The notes: generated by a model from the letters alone, not told the origin. Shown: positions 1-7,897, numbered from the stretch's first letter. The stretch: 16,318 nucleotides of DNA from an uncultured Chloroflexota bacterium (GCA_903904765.1 CAIVEA010000828.1:1-16318); one strand, 5' to 3'. A program made the numbers and translations.

Positions 1-1929
1 CGCGCCCAAGGTAAGAAGCGCCCGTGCCAGATTAACATCGTCGCCTATTTGGCGCATCAAGGCGATGGCCTGACGAGCATGTTGTTCCGCATCCGCGAAG
101 CGTGTGAGATCAACCTCTGAATAGGCTTGCCATAATAAACACTGTGCGGTGTAAAACTCATCTTTAAGTTCGCGGAACTGCATCTGCGCGCGCACGAAGC
201 AAAACAGTGCGAAACGTTGATGATTGCTGGCCGCTGCTGCCAATCCCCGTTGGAAGATCGCGGTGCTAATTTCCGCAACACTTCCCATTTGCCGAGCGAT
301 AATCAATGCCGAACGAAGAACCTTTTTTGCATCGGGTGGCATTGTCGAAGGAAGTACGCCTAACCCGCCTGTGTTCCACATTCCTGCTAACAACCGTCCA
401 AAGAGCCTTTTTTCCCGGATGTCCGAGTCGCTCAGCGAATTGGCCGCCTGTAAGAGTAGATCGGTGCGTTCTTGCAGGCGGTTGCGTAGCTCGCAAAACC
501 AATACAACCCCTCAAGCGCCATGCTCAAATGAGGGATGTCATGCTGTTTGATGGCCCAGCACCATGCTTCCCGGATATTTTCAAAATCCACTTCGATTTC
601 ATCCAAGGACTCGGTCTGTCGCCGCCCCTTCAAATCGGGTTCGCGGACGCTGAGATAGTCCAGAAAGTATGTGCTGTGGGCATCTCGCGCTTCTTGGGTT
701 TGCCCGTGTGTGGCAAGCTGTATCTCCGCATGCTGGCGCAGCAATTCATGGGATATCAAACGACCATCAGTATTGACACGCAATAGTGCTTTACCGACCA
801 GTTCGGAGAGAATTTCGGGTGTTGCTCCGGTTATTGCCCGTGCGATTCGACGCGAACAGCCACCGCGAAACACAGAGAGACGGCAGAAAATGTCCCGTTC
901 GGCATTACTAATCTGGTTCCACGATGCGGCAAGCACAGCCGCGATGCTGTTATGGCGCTCTGGACGATCACGCAGGGTATCGTCAGGCAAGGCTGTGTGC
1001 TGACGTATATTCTCGACAATATCTGCCAGAGAGAGCGAAGCCATTTGCGCTGTTGCCAGTTCTATAGCCAGCGGCATTCCTCCTGTGATCTGGCAGAGTT
1101 GCTGTGCATTGGCTTGATAAGGCGGGGTGAGGGCAAAGTCCGGGATGACACGGCGGGCGCATTGTTCCAGCAGCTTCAATGCATCCGGGGTTACGGATTC
1201 TTCGTCATGATTGTCGCTATCTATGGATAGCCCGCCGAGGCTGTATATTGCTTCACCCATTAATTGCAGTCGCTCACGAGAGGTGACGAGGATTTTCAAT
1301 CGCGGCGCTGCATTCAGCATACGGCTGATCCATAGTGCCTGATCCATCAAATGCTCAAAGTTATCCAGAATTAATAGCAGCTCTCGTTCTCTCAAAAATG
1401 AGAGAATCTGTGTTTCCAGTCGGCCTTCGTACCATGTGAGAATTTTGAGTGCTGTGGCGAGATTATTCATCCAAGTATCGCCGGAAGCCGTTACCAGAGG
1501 CACGAAACAGGCTCCGTGTGCAAAGGCTGTGGAGGCTTGCTCTGCTGCGGCTAGCGCCAGCCTTGTTTTGCCCATGCCTCCCGGCGCGAGGATTGTGACC
1601 AGACGCGCTTCATTGAGCAGGCGGCACAAAGTTTTTAACTCCCGCGCCCGTCCGACAAAGGGCGTGGATGGCGCAGGCAGACGGTATGCCGATTGTTGCT
1701 TCCACACCTTGCGAGCGTGTTGAACAGCTTCGCGCCGATTTTTGACATTCAGTTTGGTGAATATCTGCCGGTTGTACCATTTGACGGTGGAAACTTGAAG
1801 CACAAGGGAACGCGCAATTTCCGCGTCTGAACTGCCCTCTACGAGCAAGGAGAGGATATCGTTTTCGCGTTCACTTAACGCGGTTATGCCTTGGACACTT
1901 TGTTCCCGGTTCAAGCGATGCTCTTTCAT
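1..1929 (-). CDS. LuxR-type HTH / NB-ARC-like ATPase transcriptional regulator, 3' end beyond left edge
   Basis: The frame is open from the ATG at 1929 to base 1, giving 643 codons without a stop; the C-terminus lies outside the window. Residues 17-73 form a LuxR/GerE-type helix-turn-helix (LSERENDIL, then EIARSLVLQVSTVK, then KLNVKNRREAV). Residues 90-94 read FVGR-like, and an NTPase follows: Walker A APGGMGKT at 115-122, Walker B LLLILD at 184-189, a TSR sensor at 216-218, and a GGMPLAIELA motif near 283-292 typical of NB-ARC/AfsR-type STAND ATPases. The rest is helical and probably TPR-like. Known family role: ligand-gated, ATP-dependent transcriptional activators. The effector is unknown. 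Unusual point: the HTH is at the N-terminus, whereas MalT/LAL regulators carry it at the C-terminus. It is divergent from the secreted hydrolase at 2156, which could be a target; that is inference. No good ribosome-binding site precedes the start. Confidence 0.9.
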   Translation of the reverse strand, partial: MKEHRLNREQSVQGITALSERENDILSLLVEGSSDAEIARSLVLQVSTVKWYNRQIFTKLNVKNRREAVQHARKVWKQQSAYRLPAPSTPFVGRARELKTLCRLLNEARLVTILAPGGMGKTRLALAAAEQASTAFAHGACFVPLVTASGDTWMNNLATALKILTWYEGRLETQILSFLRERELLLILDNFEHLMDQALWISRMLNAAPRLKILVTSRERLQLMGEAIYSLGGLSIDSDNHDEESVTPDALKLLEQCARRVIPDFALTPPYQANAQQLCQITGGMPLAIELATAQMASLSLADIVENIRQHTALPDDTLRDRPERHNSIAAVLAASWNQISNAERDIFCRLSVFRGGCSRRIARAITGATPEILSELVGKALLRVNTDGRLISHELLRQHAEIQLATHGQTQEARDAHSTYFLDYLSVREPDLKGRRQTESLDEIEVDFENIREAWCWAIKQHDIPHLSMALEGLYWFCELRNRLQERTDLLLQAANSLSDSDIREKRLFGRLLAGMWNTGGLGVLPSTMPPDAKKVLRSALIIARQMGSVAEISTAIFQRGLAAAASNHQRFALFCFVRAQMQFRELKDEFYTAQCLLWQAYSEVDLTRFADAEQHARQAIALMRQIGDDVNLARALLTLGA

Positions 1930-1945
1930 CGTGAACGTGTTGATT

Positions 1946-1974
1946 AGTATATTATTTTTCTATATTGTGACCAA
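1946..1974 (-). promoter_or_regulatory. Candidate sigma70-type promoter of the LuxR/ATPase regulator
   Basis: Read on the minus strand: -35 TTGGTC (1974-1969), a 17-bp spacer, and -10 TATACT (1951-1946). The predicted transcription start lies only about 10 nt before the ATG at 1929, so the message would be nearly leaderless, in line with the missing Shine-Dalgarno sequence. This is pattern recognition only. Confidence 0.45.
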
Positions 1975-2155
1975 ATTTAGCCATTTCTTTCTTTATTTCC
2001 CTCCTTTTCGATGGGTGATTTTTGTTTCAATAGAACCGTAATCTAGATACAGAAGGTCAGCATACAGAATCAGCAGATGCTGCGATGTGATGTTCCATAA
2101 GGGACTGGCACACAACAGTGCCCGTTTCTCGCCACTATTTACGGGAGGATTGAAA

Positions 2156-3391
2156 ATGCGTATCCTGCTTATGATCGTAATCGTGATGATGGCTACTAGC
2201 ATGGCTTTTGCACAAGATGGTTCCACAGAGCGAAGTGGTTTTCGACCGGATGCGCCGCCTTATGCCATCCGGGGGCCGTATCCGGTGGGCTTCCGGGCAC
2301 TGACGACTGGTACAGGGACGGATGCACTGGCGGTGGCGGTATGGTATCCGGCATTGAACGCGGATGGGCTGGAAGAAAAGATCACCTACCCGGCCATACC
2401 CGCCAAATTTGAAGGTATGCCAGCCGATCAGGTGATGCCATCCTATGGGCATGCGTTGCAAGATGCTGTCGCCGATCTCAGCGGTGGGCCGTATCCGCTG
2501 GTCATCTATTCACATGGCTTTGCCGGGCATTCCTACGGGACAGCCTATCTGCTCGAACATCTGGCTTCGCAGGGTTTTGTGGTGCTGGCACCGGATCATC
2601 TGGAAATATGGGATCCTCTCTACAAAGATATTCCTATGTCCAGCGTTCAGCGACCACTAGCTATCCGGCAGACAATTGCCTTCGGGGAAGTGCTGACTGC
2701 TGATGGCGGGGCGCTGGCCGGTATGATTGACACCGATACGATTGCTGTGGTGGGGCATTCCTACGGGGGCTTCACCAGCCTGTTGATGGGTGGAGCGCGT
2801 TTTGACTTCGAGGCGCTGAAAGCCACCTGTGCGCCGCTGGCTCCTGACCATACGATAGGCGTTGTGTGTGCGCCGTTGCTGGAAAAGCAGGCGGAAATGG
2901 CTCAAATGGCCGGGTTAGACGCTGTGCCGCAAGGATTATGGCCGTCTTGGGGTGATCCGCGAATCAAGGCTATTGTCCCGATGGCGGCTGAAACAGAACT
3001 GATCGGTGCAGCAGGACTGGCTGAAATTAAAGTGCCCGTACTGCTCATCAACGGGACGGGCGATCAGACCGTGCCACTAGAATGGGGTGCGACTCCGACA
3101 TGGGAGTACATTGGGAGTTCGCGTAAGGCCAGTGTTCTGTTCGCTAATGCGGATCATAGCGCGATTGTCGCAAGTTGCTCCGATTTCCCGTGGCCGCTGG
3201 CTATCGGCTGGTTTGCTGGTTGTTCAGACCCGGTGTGGGATTTGGATCGGGCGCATGACCTGTACGACCATTTCATCACCGCTTTTCTGCTGGCGGAACT
3301 GAAGGGTGACGCTCAGGCGCGTGCTGCGCTACAACCGGAAGCGGTGAGTTTCCCCGGCATCAGCTATGAGGCAGTTGGTTATTCCGACTAG
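2156..3391 (+). CDS. Secreted alpha/beta hydrolase, COG4188 (predicted dienelactone hydrolase) / PAF-acetylhydrolase-like
   Basis: 411 aa. I start at ATG 2156 because GGAGG (2144-2148) sits 7 nt upstream and the protein then begins with a signal peptide (MRILLMIVIVMMATSMAFA, likely cleaved after residue 19). An in-frame ATG at 2087 has no ribosome-binding site and would bury the signal. The mature protein shows the alpha/beta hydrolase plan: VWYPA at 62-66, oxyanion-side YSHGFAGHS at 118-126, nucleophile elbow GHSYGG with Ser202, acid Asp303 in GTGDQTVP, and His334 in ADHSAI. The triad is complete. Known family: serine hydrolases acting on esters, lipids or lactones outside the cell. The natural substrate cannot be read from the sequence; a lipase or polyesterase activity is possible. 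Four or five Cys in the mature part could form disulfides. A strong terminator follows, so it is probably monocistronic. Confidence 0.88.
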   Translation: MRILLMIVIVMMATSMAFAQDGSTERSGFRPDAPPYAIRGPYPVGFRALTTGTGTDALAVAVWYPALNADGLEEKITYPAIPAKFEGMPADQVMPSYGHALQDAVADLSGGPYPLVIYSHGFAGHSYGTAYLLEHLASQGFVVLAPDHLEIWDPLYKDIPMSSVQRPLAIRQTIAFGEVLTADGGALAGMIDTDTIAVVGHSYGGFTSLLMGGARFDFEALKATCAPLAPDHTIGVVCAPLLEKQAEMAQMAGLDAVPQGLWPSWGDPRIKAIVPMAAETELIGAAGLAEIKVPVLLINGTGDQTVPLEWGATPTWEYIGSSRKASVLFANADHSAIVASCSDFPWPLAIGWFAGCSDPVWDLDRAHDLYDHFITAFLLAELKGDAQARAALQPEAVSFPGISYEAVGYSD

Positions 3392-3428
3392 CGAGTATCC
3401 GCTGAAAAGCTCTCGCTGAACCCGATTT

Positions 3429-3467
3429 ACCGCGTTTGCTCGTAAGTGAGGTGCAAACGCGGTTTTT
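3429..3467 (+). terminator. Intrinsic terminator after the secreted hydrolase
   Basis: Perfect 11-bp inverted repeat ACCGCGTTTGC (3429-3439) and GCAAACGCGGT (3453-3463) with a 13-nt loop, running directly into TTTTT and then a second T-run (3471-3476). It lies 37 bp after the hydrolase stop codon. Confidence 0.88.
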
Positions 3468-3584
3468 GTATTTTTTCCCGGTCTCACGAACTGACTATGT
3501 ATTACAGACTTGGGGTCGTGACGAATGCCCGACTATCCTTCATAATGGCGGTTGTTGATCGTCTTATGGAGAAGGAATTGTCTG

Positions 3585-4895
3585 ATGTCCGACTTGAGCC
3601 GTTATCAACCGGAGCCGCCGGTTCGCCTTCAACATCCCGACTGGTCGAAGAACGCCAGCATTTACCAGATCAATACGCGCCAGTTCACGCCGGAAGGCAC
3701 GTTCAAGGCCGCGCAGCAGCAGCTTCCGCGCTTGAAGGCGCTGGGCGTGGACATCCTGTGGCTGATGCCGATTCACGAGATCGGGCAAAAGAACCGCAAG
3801 GGGACGCTGGGCAGCCCGTACTCGGTGAAGGACTACTACAGCGTGAACCACGAGTTTGGGACGCTGGACGACCTGAAGGACTTCGTGAAAGCTGCCCACG
3901 CGCAGGGGTTCGCTGTGATTCTGGACTGGGTGGCGAACCATACCGCGTGGGATAACGTCCTCGTGACGGAGCATCCCGACTGGTATGTGCGCGACTGGAA
4001 GGGTGACTTCCGGCCTACCCCTTGGTGGGACTGGGAAGATGTGATTGATCTGGACTACGATAAGCCGGAAGTGCGCCAGTATATGACCGAAGCCTTGAAA
4101 TACTGGGTGCGCGAGGTGGATGTGGACGGCTACCGCTGCGATGTGGAGGGGTTCGTGCCAACGGACTTCTGGAACACCGCCCGCGCCGAGTTGGATGCCA
4201 TCAAGCCGGTATTCCTGCTGGCGGAATGGGAGAACCGTGATCTGCATGTGGCGGCCTTCGATATGACCTACGCATGGAGCTGGCATGACGCACTGGTGAG
4301 CATCGCCAGAGGTCATGCGGATGTGAACAGCCTGTACGTGTACTACTCGTGGAACGAGAAAGCCTATCCCTTCGACATCATGCGGATGAACTTTGTCAGC
4401 AACCACGACAAGAATGCATGGGAAGGCACGGAGTACGAGCTGTTCGGGGACAGTTTGGACGCAGCGATTGTACTGTCTGTGGTGGGTGAGGGGATGCCGT
4501 TGATCTACAACGGGCAGGAAGCCGGTAACATGCGGCGCTTGGCTTTCTTCGAGAAAGACCCGATTGTGTGGCAGGACAGCCGCTACAGCGCCTTTTATAC
4601 CCGCCTGCTGGCCCTGAAGAAAGGCAACCGCGCCCTGTGGAATGCCGGCTGGGGGGCGCGTATGATCCGTGTGCCGAACAGCGCCGGGACGAAGGTGTTG
4701 AGCTTCGTGCGGCGCAACGAGACGGATAAAGTGTTCGTGGTTATCAACTTCTCGGCGGAGGCGCAAACCTTCACATTGCGCGAGGCGTTGTATCACGACA
4801 CGTATACGGAGTTCTTCAGCCAGCAGCGCGTCACCCTCAGCGCCGAAACGCAGATGACGTTGGAAGCGTGGTCTTACCGCGTGTATGTGAAATAG
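3585..4895 (+). CDS. Cytoplasmic glycoside hydrolase family 13 (alpha-amylase family) enzyme
   Basis: 436 aa. The start at 3585 is chosen because a purine-rich GGAGAAGGA (3568-3576) lies 8 nt upstream; an in-frame ATG at 3552 has none. There is no signal peptide, so the enzyme should be intracellular. All four GH13 signature regions are visible: region I DWVANH (114-119), region II GYRCDVEGF (182-190) with nucleophile Asp186, region III LLAEWEN (211-217) with acid/base Glu214, and region IV FVSNHD (270-275) with transition-state stabiliser Asp275. The TIM barrel spans roughly 20-340 and a beta-rich C-terminal domain roughly 355-436. Length is on the short side for GH13, with a small B domain. 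The family acts on alpha-1,4 or alpha-1,6 glucans by a retaining mechanism; the exact specificity (maltodextrin hydrolase, glucosidase or transferase) is not determinable here. It stands alone between the terminator and the apbE block. Confidence 0.92.
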   Translation: MSDLSRYQPEPPVRLQHPDWSKNASIYQINTRQFTPEGTFKAAQQQLPRLKALGVDILWLMPIHEIGQKNRKGTLGSPYSVKDYYSVNHEFGTLDDLKDFVKAAHAQGFAVILDWVANHTAWDNVLVTEHPDWYVRDWKGDFRPTPWWDWEDVIDLDYDKPEVRQYMTEALKYWVREVDVDGYRCDVEGFVPTDFWNTARAELDAIKPVFLLAEWENRDLHVAAFDMTYAWSWHDALVSIARGHADVNSLYVYYSWNEKAYPFDIMRMNFVSNHDKNAWEGTEYELFGDSLDAAIVLSVVGEGMPLIYNGQEAGNMRRLAFFEKDPIVWQDSRYSAFYTRLLALKKGNRALWNAGWGARMIRVPNSAGTKVLSFVRRNETDKVFVVINFSAEAQTFTLREALYHDTYTEFFSQQRVTLSAETQMTLEAWSYRVYVK

Positions 4896-4929
4896 GCTGC
4901 CTTCATCCCCTGTGCGTTTCAATGAGGAG

Positions 4930-4964
4930 GAGGGAGAACCCTCGTTCCCCTCCCTTTCTCCCTC
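4930..4964. repeat. GC-rich inverted repeat downstream of the GH13 gene
   Basis: GAGGGAGAA (4930-4938) and TTCTCCCTC (4956-4964) are perfect 9-bp arms around a 17-nt C-rich loop, 34 bp after the amylase stop. There is no T-run, so if it stops transcription it does so weakly. Its CCCTC/GAGGG make-up recalls the palindromes at 7741-7856 and 8598-8640, so it may be one copy of a dispersed intergenic element. Confidence 0.6.
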
Positions 4965-4988
4965 ACGACGAAGGGGCAAAAGCAGAGA

Positions 4989-5024
4989 TTCGTAGGGACA
5001 CGGCGCGAGCTATGTTCCTACGAA
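4989..5024. repeat. Second palindrome in the GH13 / apbE-block intergenic region
   Basis: TTCGTAGG (4989-4996) and CCTACGAA (5017-5024) are perfect arms; pairing extends to 12 bp with one G-T pair (to 5000 and 5013), leaving a 12-nt GC-rich loop. It is a strong hairpin with no T-run. Between it and the gene at 5168 lies an A/T-rich patch (about 5064-5090) where the promoter of the following operon probably sits, but I see no convincing -35/-10 pair. Confidence 0.55.
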
Positions 5025-5167
5025 GATGGGCTGCCACCGATGCCAATCGAAATCCCCCGACCAGATTTAAGTTAAATTTAAGGTATTGTTGAGTGGGTGT
5101 TTAACCAAAGCACGGCGGGTTGTCGTATTCTGATGACCAGTACGATGTTTTTGTGGAGATACCCACT

Positions 5168-5641
5168 ATGGCTAATACAGATCGCGCCCGGAAGCTCCTT
5201 GTCCGCAGCGCCCTTGTCACCAGCGCCACTATTGCGACCTTTGTCGGAGCGCAAAATCTGGCAATGCTGGATACCCGTCTAATTACACTGACGGCGACTC
5301 CTCCTTCGGAACCTGCCGTCATCCTGCCGCTGCCGACGGAGAACACCACCGTTCAGAATGCGGCGATATCCACCCCGCAACAGGTTGCGCCCACGCTGGT
5401 CATCCAGAAGGCCGCGCCCAGCATCATCATCCTGCGCCAGTCGCAACCGCAGGGCGCTGTGCAGGTGACCAGCGCACAGGCACCGGTGCAGGGGCAGGGA
5501 AACGCGATGGTCATTCAGCCGCCAGCCCCCGCACAGATCGCCGCACCGGATCCGGTCATTGTGCAGCAACCGCAGATGTCTGCGTCGTCACCCGTGATTG
5601 TGCAGGCTCCGGTGCAACAGCCGGGACGTTCGTCACGATGA
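5168..5641 (+). CDS. Membrane-anchored Pro/Gln/Val-rich low-complexity protein, function unknown
   Basis: 157 aa from ATG 5168, chosen because GGAG (5154-5157) lies 10 nt upstream; an in-frame TTG at 5120 is possible but unsupported. The N-terminus is basic (MANTDRARKLLVR) and followed by a hydrophobic stretch at about 12-31, so the protein is an inner-membrane anchor or uncleaved signal. The remaining 125 residues have no recognisable fold: they are rich in Pro, Gln, Ala and Val, with the near-repeats PVIVQQPQ and PVIVQAPVQQP near the C-terminus, and almost no aromatic residues or Cys. It looks like an extended extracytoplasmic stalk or linker. The stop codon overlaps the start of apbE (ATGA, 5638-5641), so the two are translationally coupled. 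The short VIVQQP motif also occurs in the SH3 protein two genes on. I recognise no family. Confidence 0.8.
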   Translation: MANTDRARKLLVRSALVTSATIATFVGAQNLAMLDTRLITLTATPPSEPAVILPLPTENTTVQNAAISTPQQVAPTLVIQKAAPSIIILRQSQPQGAVQVTSAQAPVQGQGNAMVIQPPAPAQIAAPDPVIVQQPQMSASSPVIVQAPVQQPGRSSR

Positions 5642-6564
5642 AAACCATCTACCTGCTGTCGTTCCGGGGCATGGGCTGTGCCATTTCCGTCCAATTGGAA
5701 ACGGAGATGGACGGTGCGGCGCTTTTGAACGGAATCCCAGCACAGGTGGAAGCGGCTGAGGCGCAGTTGTCGCGCTTTCGTCCGCAGAGCGACTTGATGC
5801 AGTTGAACGCGCAGGCCGGACAGTGGGTGGAAACCAGCCCCGACCTGTATGAGAACATCAGCGCGGCTAAGCAAGCGGCGCGGCGGACGGGGGGGTGCTA
5901 TAACCCGCTAGTGCTGCCCGCGCTCCTCGCCAGCGGCTATGACCGCACTTTCGCGGACATTCAGCCGCCGCAGGCTGCGACGGCTGTCCCCGCCGCCGAT
6001 TGGCGCGGTATCGAACTAATGCACACGCTCTGCGCCGTCCGCATTCCGGCGGGCAGCGCCCTCGATCTGGGCGGGATCGCCAAAGGGTGGATGGCGGCAC
6101 GGTTGGCGGACACGCTTGCCCCGTATGGCGCGTGTTTGGTCAACATCGGCGGCGATATGGTGGCGCGGGGTGCGCCGCAGAATTACCTCGGCTGGGATGT
6201 GGCGATTGAAGACCCCGCAACGGGGAAGCCGCTGGTGTCGCTGTGGCTGCGGGATGCCTGCCTGATGACCAGCGGGGTGGATTATCGGCGCTGGACGACG
6301 GCAGATGGAGCGCAGCAGCACCACATCATTGACCCGCGCACTGGAGCGCCCGCCGAAACCGATGTGCTGACGGTGAGCGTGCTGCATCCGCAGGCCACGA
6401 CTGCCGAAGCCTATGCCAAAGCGGTGCTGCTGCGTGGCGCAGAGGACGGATTGAACTGGCTGCAATCTCAATGGAACGCTTCGGGGATGGTGGTGCGGCG
6501 CGATGGCGCGGTGCTGGCAACCCCTACTTTTGCAAATTGGATACAGGAAAGGACACTCGTATGA
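5638..6564 (+). CDS. apbE: ApbE-family FAD:protein FMN transferase, variant metal site, no signal peptide
   Basis: 308 aa. The family moves FMN from FAD onto a Ser/Thr of target proteins with Mg2+. Visible ApbE motifs: MGCAISV at 12-18 (usual form MGT), LSRFRPQSDLMQLN at 44-57, ALDLGGIAKGWMAARLA at 141-157, LVNIGGDM at 167-174, TSGVDYRRW at 211-219, HHIIDPRTG at 228-236. The C-terminal metal motif, usually ADALATA, reads AEAYAKA (256-262), so Glu257 and Lys261 replace the usual Asp and Thr. Such AE..AK forms probably represent a natural subfamily, since all other motifs are intact, but this is inference. Most ApbE proteins are exported lipoproteins; here the MG motif starts at residue 12 and there is no signal or lipobox, which points to a cytoplasmic enzyme. 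It overlaps both neighbours by 4 bp (ATGA). No flavinylation target motif was found in the nearby proteins. Confidence 0.9.
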   Translation: MKTIYLLSFRGMGCAISVQLETEMDGAALLNGIPAQVEAAEAQLSRFRPQSDLMQLNAQAGQWVETSPDLYENISAAKQAARRTGGCYNPLVLPALLASGYDRTFADIQPPQAATAVPAADWRGIELMHTLCAVRIPAGSALDLGGIAKGWMAARLADTLAPYGACLVNIGGDMVARGAPQNYLGWDVAIEDPATGKPLVSLWLRDACLMTSGVDYRRWTTADGAQQHHIIDPRTGAPAETDVLTVSVLHPQATTAEAYAKAVLLRGAEDGLNWLQSQWNASGMVVRRDGAVLATPTFANWIQERTLV

Positions 6565-7688
6565 AACGCCTTGCTCTTCTCGTGGGACTGGCGCTGGCGC
6601 TGGTCTCGGTGCTGCCGACGATGGCACAGACTCCGAATGATCTAATTACACTCAATGATGCGGCTCCAGCGATTGATGTGGTCATCACGCTGCCGCAGGA
6701 TACCACCGGCACGATTGCGCTGGATTTCAGCGGCGCAGCGGTCACGCTCAGTGATGCGGCTGGAAGCCCGGTCTTTACGGCGGCGGATGCCCGTCTGCAT
6801 GGTTTACAACTGAATATCGCGCCCAACAGTGGTTCGCACACACTGCACATCGAACGTTTGCTGGGTGTGACGGATGCCAGCGTGCGGGTGTTGTCGCTGC
6901 CCGAACTGACGCAAAGCGGCTTGACGCAGGTGGTGACGCAGACCGCACTCCAACTGAATCAGGAAGTGGCGCTGCCAATGAGCGCAGACCGCCCCGGCAA
7001 TACAGTCACAGTCAATATTCCGGCGGCCACAACGGGCGTGATTACCGCCACCTTCCCCGGTGTGACGGCGCTCACGCAGTTGGTGGATAATAGCGGCCTC
7101 GTGCTGGCGCAATCCAGCGGCGGGCATGTGGACGGGTTGAACTTCGTGGTGGACTCCGGCGATTATCAGTTCACGCTGCTGGGCAACAACTTAACGGCTC
7201 CGGCGATGGCGGGTGTGCGGGCGGTTTCGGCTGCCGAAGCGGGGTTCAGCGTGCTGGAAGCGCCCGCCAGCAGCGCGACGGTGGCGGATACGACTTCGGC
7301 GGCGGGGACATGCAGCGCGACGGTGAGCGCCACCTCGGTCAACCTCCGCAGCGGCCCCGGCACGGGCTACACCGTCCTCGGTTACGGCTATCGTGGTCAG
7401 GTACTCACGGTGGGCGGTCAGAACCCGGAGACCAGCTGGGTAGTGGTGGGTACGGATTTCGGTTCGGCGTGGGTGTCGCGCAACTTCCTTCAGATGCAGG
7501 GCGAATGCGCTCAACTGACGGTGTTCAACATCCCGCTGAAGGATGCAGCACCGGCACAGATTGTGTACTCCGCACCTGCTCAGTCCGGTCAGCAGCAGGT
7601 GATCGTGCAGCAGCCTGCCGGCGGCTCTGGCGGCGAATATGAACACGAAGAACACGAGGACGGCGAACACGAAGGTGACGACGACTAG
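6561..7688 (+). CDS. Secreted SH3-domain protein with acidic His-containing tail
   Basis: 375 aa. Start ATG 6561 overlaps the apbE stop (ATGA) and has AGGAAAGGA (6545-6553) 7 nt upstream. A signal peptide covers residues 1-22 (MKRLALLVGLALALVSVLPTMA). Residues about 30-230 are beta-rich and Thr/Val/Gly-rich, perhaps two related halves, without a recognised family. Residues about 251-318 form a bacterial SH3 (SH3b) domain: ATSVNLRSGPGTGYTVLG, then GQVLTVGG, then SAWVSRNFL, bracketed by Cys251 and Cys316 that could form a disulfide. A linker with QQVIVQQP (345-352) leads into a tail of Glu, Asp, Gly and three His (359-375) that could bind metal ions; that is inference. SH3b domains usually bind peptidoglycan or cell-surface peptides, so this is likely an envelope protein. 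It is the last gene before a hairpin terminator. Confidence 0.88.
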   Translation: MKRLALLVGLALALVSVLPTMAQTPNDLITLNDAAPAIDVVITLPQDTTGTIALDFSGAAVTLSDAAGSPVFTAADARLHGLQLNIAPNSGSHTLHIERLLGVTDASVRVLSLPELTQSGLTQVVTQTALQLNQEVALPMSADRPGNTVTVNIPAATTGVITATFPGVTALTQLVDNSGLVLAQSSGGHVDGLNFVVDSGDYQFTLLGNNLTAPAMAGVRAVSAAEAGFSVLEAPASSATVADTTSAAGTCSATVSATSVNLRSGPGTGYTVLGYGYRGQVLTVGGQNPETSWVVVGTDFGSAWVSRNFLQMQGECAQLTVFNIPLKDAAPAQIVYSAPAQSGQQQVIVQQPAGGSGGEYEHEEHEDGEHEGDDD

Positions 7689-7701
7689 GGAATAACGATG
7701 T

Positions 7702-7741
7702 ACCGCCCCCTCAGAACACGATAGGCTGAGGGGGCGGTTTG
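7702..7741 (+). terminator. Hairpin terminator closing the apbE operon
   Basis: Perfect 13-bp stem ACCGCCCCCTCAG (7702-7714) and CTGAGGGGGCGGT (7726-7738) with an 11-nt loop, 13 bp after the SH3-gene stop. The T-run is short (TTT), so read-through into the downstream di-heme gene is possible. Confidence 0.75.
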
Positions 7742-7856
7742 ACCCTCATCCCCATCCCTTCTCCCTTATGGCGAAGGGTGTAAGCCAAACGATGCGTCTT
7801 GCTTCGCCTCTCCATAACGATATTTCCCGTTACGGAGAGGGGCGGGGGTGAGGGCG
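7741..7856. repeat. MITE/REP-like GC-rich palindromic element
   Basis: Outer arms are imperfectly inverted: CCCTCATCCCCATCCCTTCTCCC at 7743-7765 reads as CCCTCACCCCCGCCCCTCTCC when 7834-7854 is reverse-complemented. Nested inside is a second hairpin, CCTCTCCATAACG (7807-7819) with CGTTACGGAGAGG (7828-7840), 12 of 13 pairs. There is no coding potential. Similar CCCTC/GGGAG palindromes occur at 4930-4964 and 8598-8640, so it may be a small dispersed non-autonomous repeat. Confidence 0.6.
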
Positions 7857-7897
7857 GTTACGAGAATGCGAACATAATCATCGAAAGTGATGCGGTC

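Noticed and set aside
2087..2155. Upstream ATG at 2087 as the start of the secreted hydrolase
   Set aside because: There is no ribosome-binding site, and the added 23 residues would place the signal peptide internally; ATG 2156 has a strong GGAGG.
3564..4979. A 471-codon open frame on the minus strand covering the whole GH13 gene
   Set aside because: It mirrors a GC-rich gene with all GH13 motifs on the plus strand, is rich in His/Arg/Pro/Val as antisense frames are, and shows no domain.
6016..6627. Minus-strand open frame of 203 codons across apbE
   Set aside because: Antisense shadow of apbE; Arg/His/Pro-rich with no recognisable motif.
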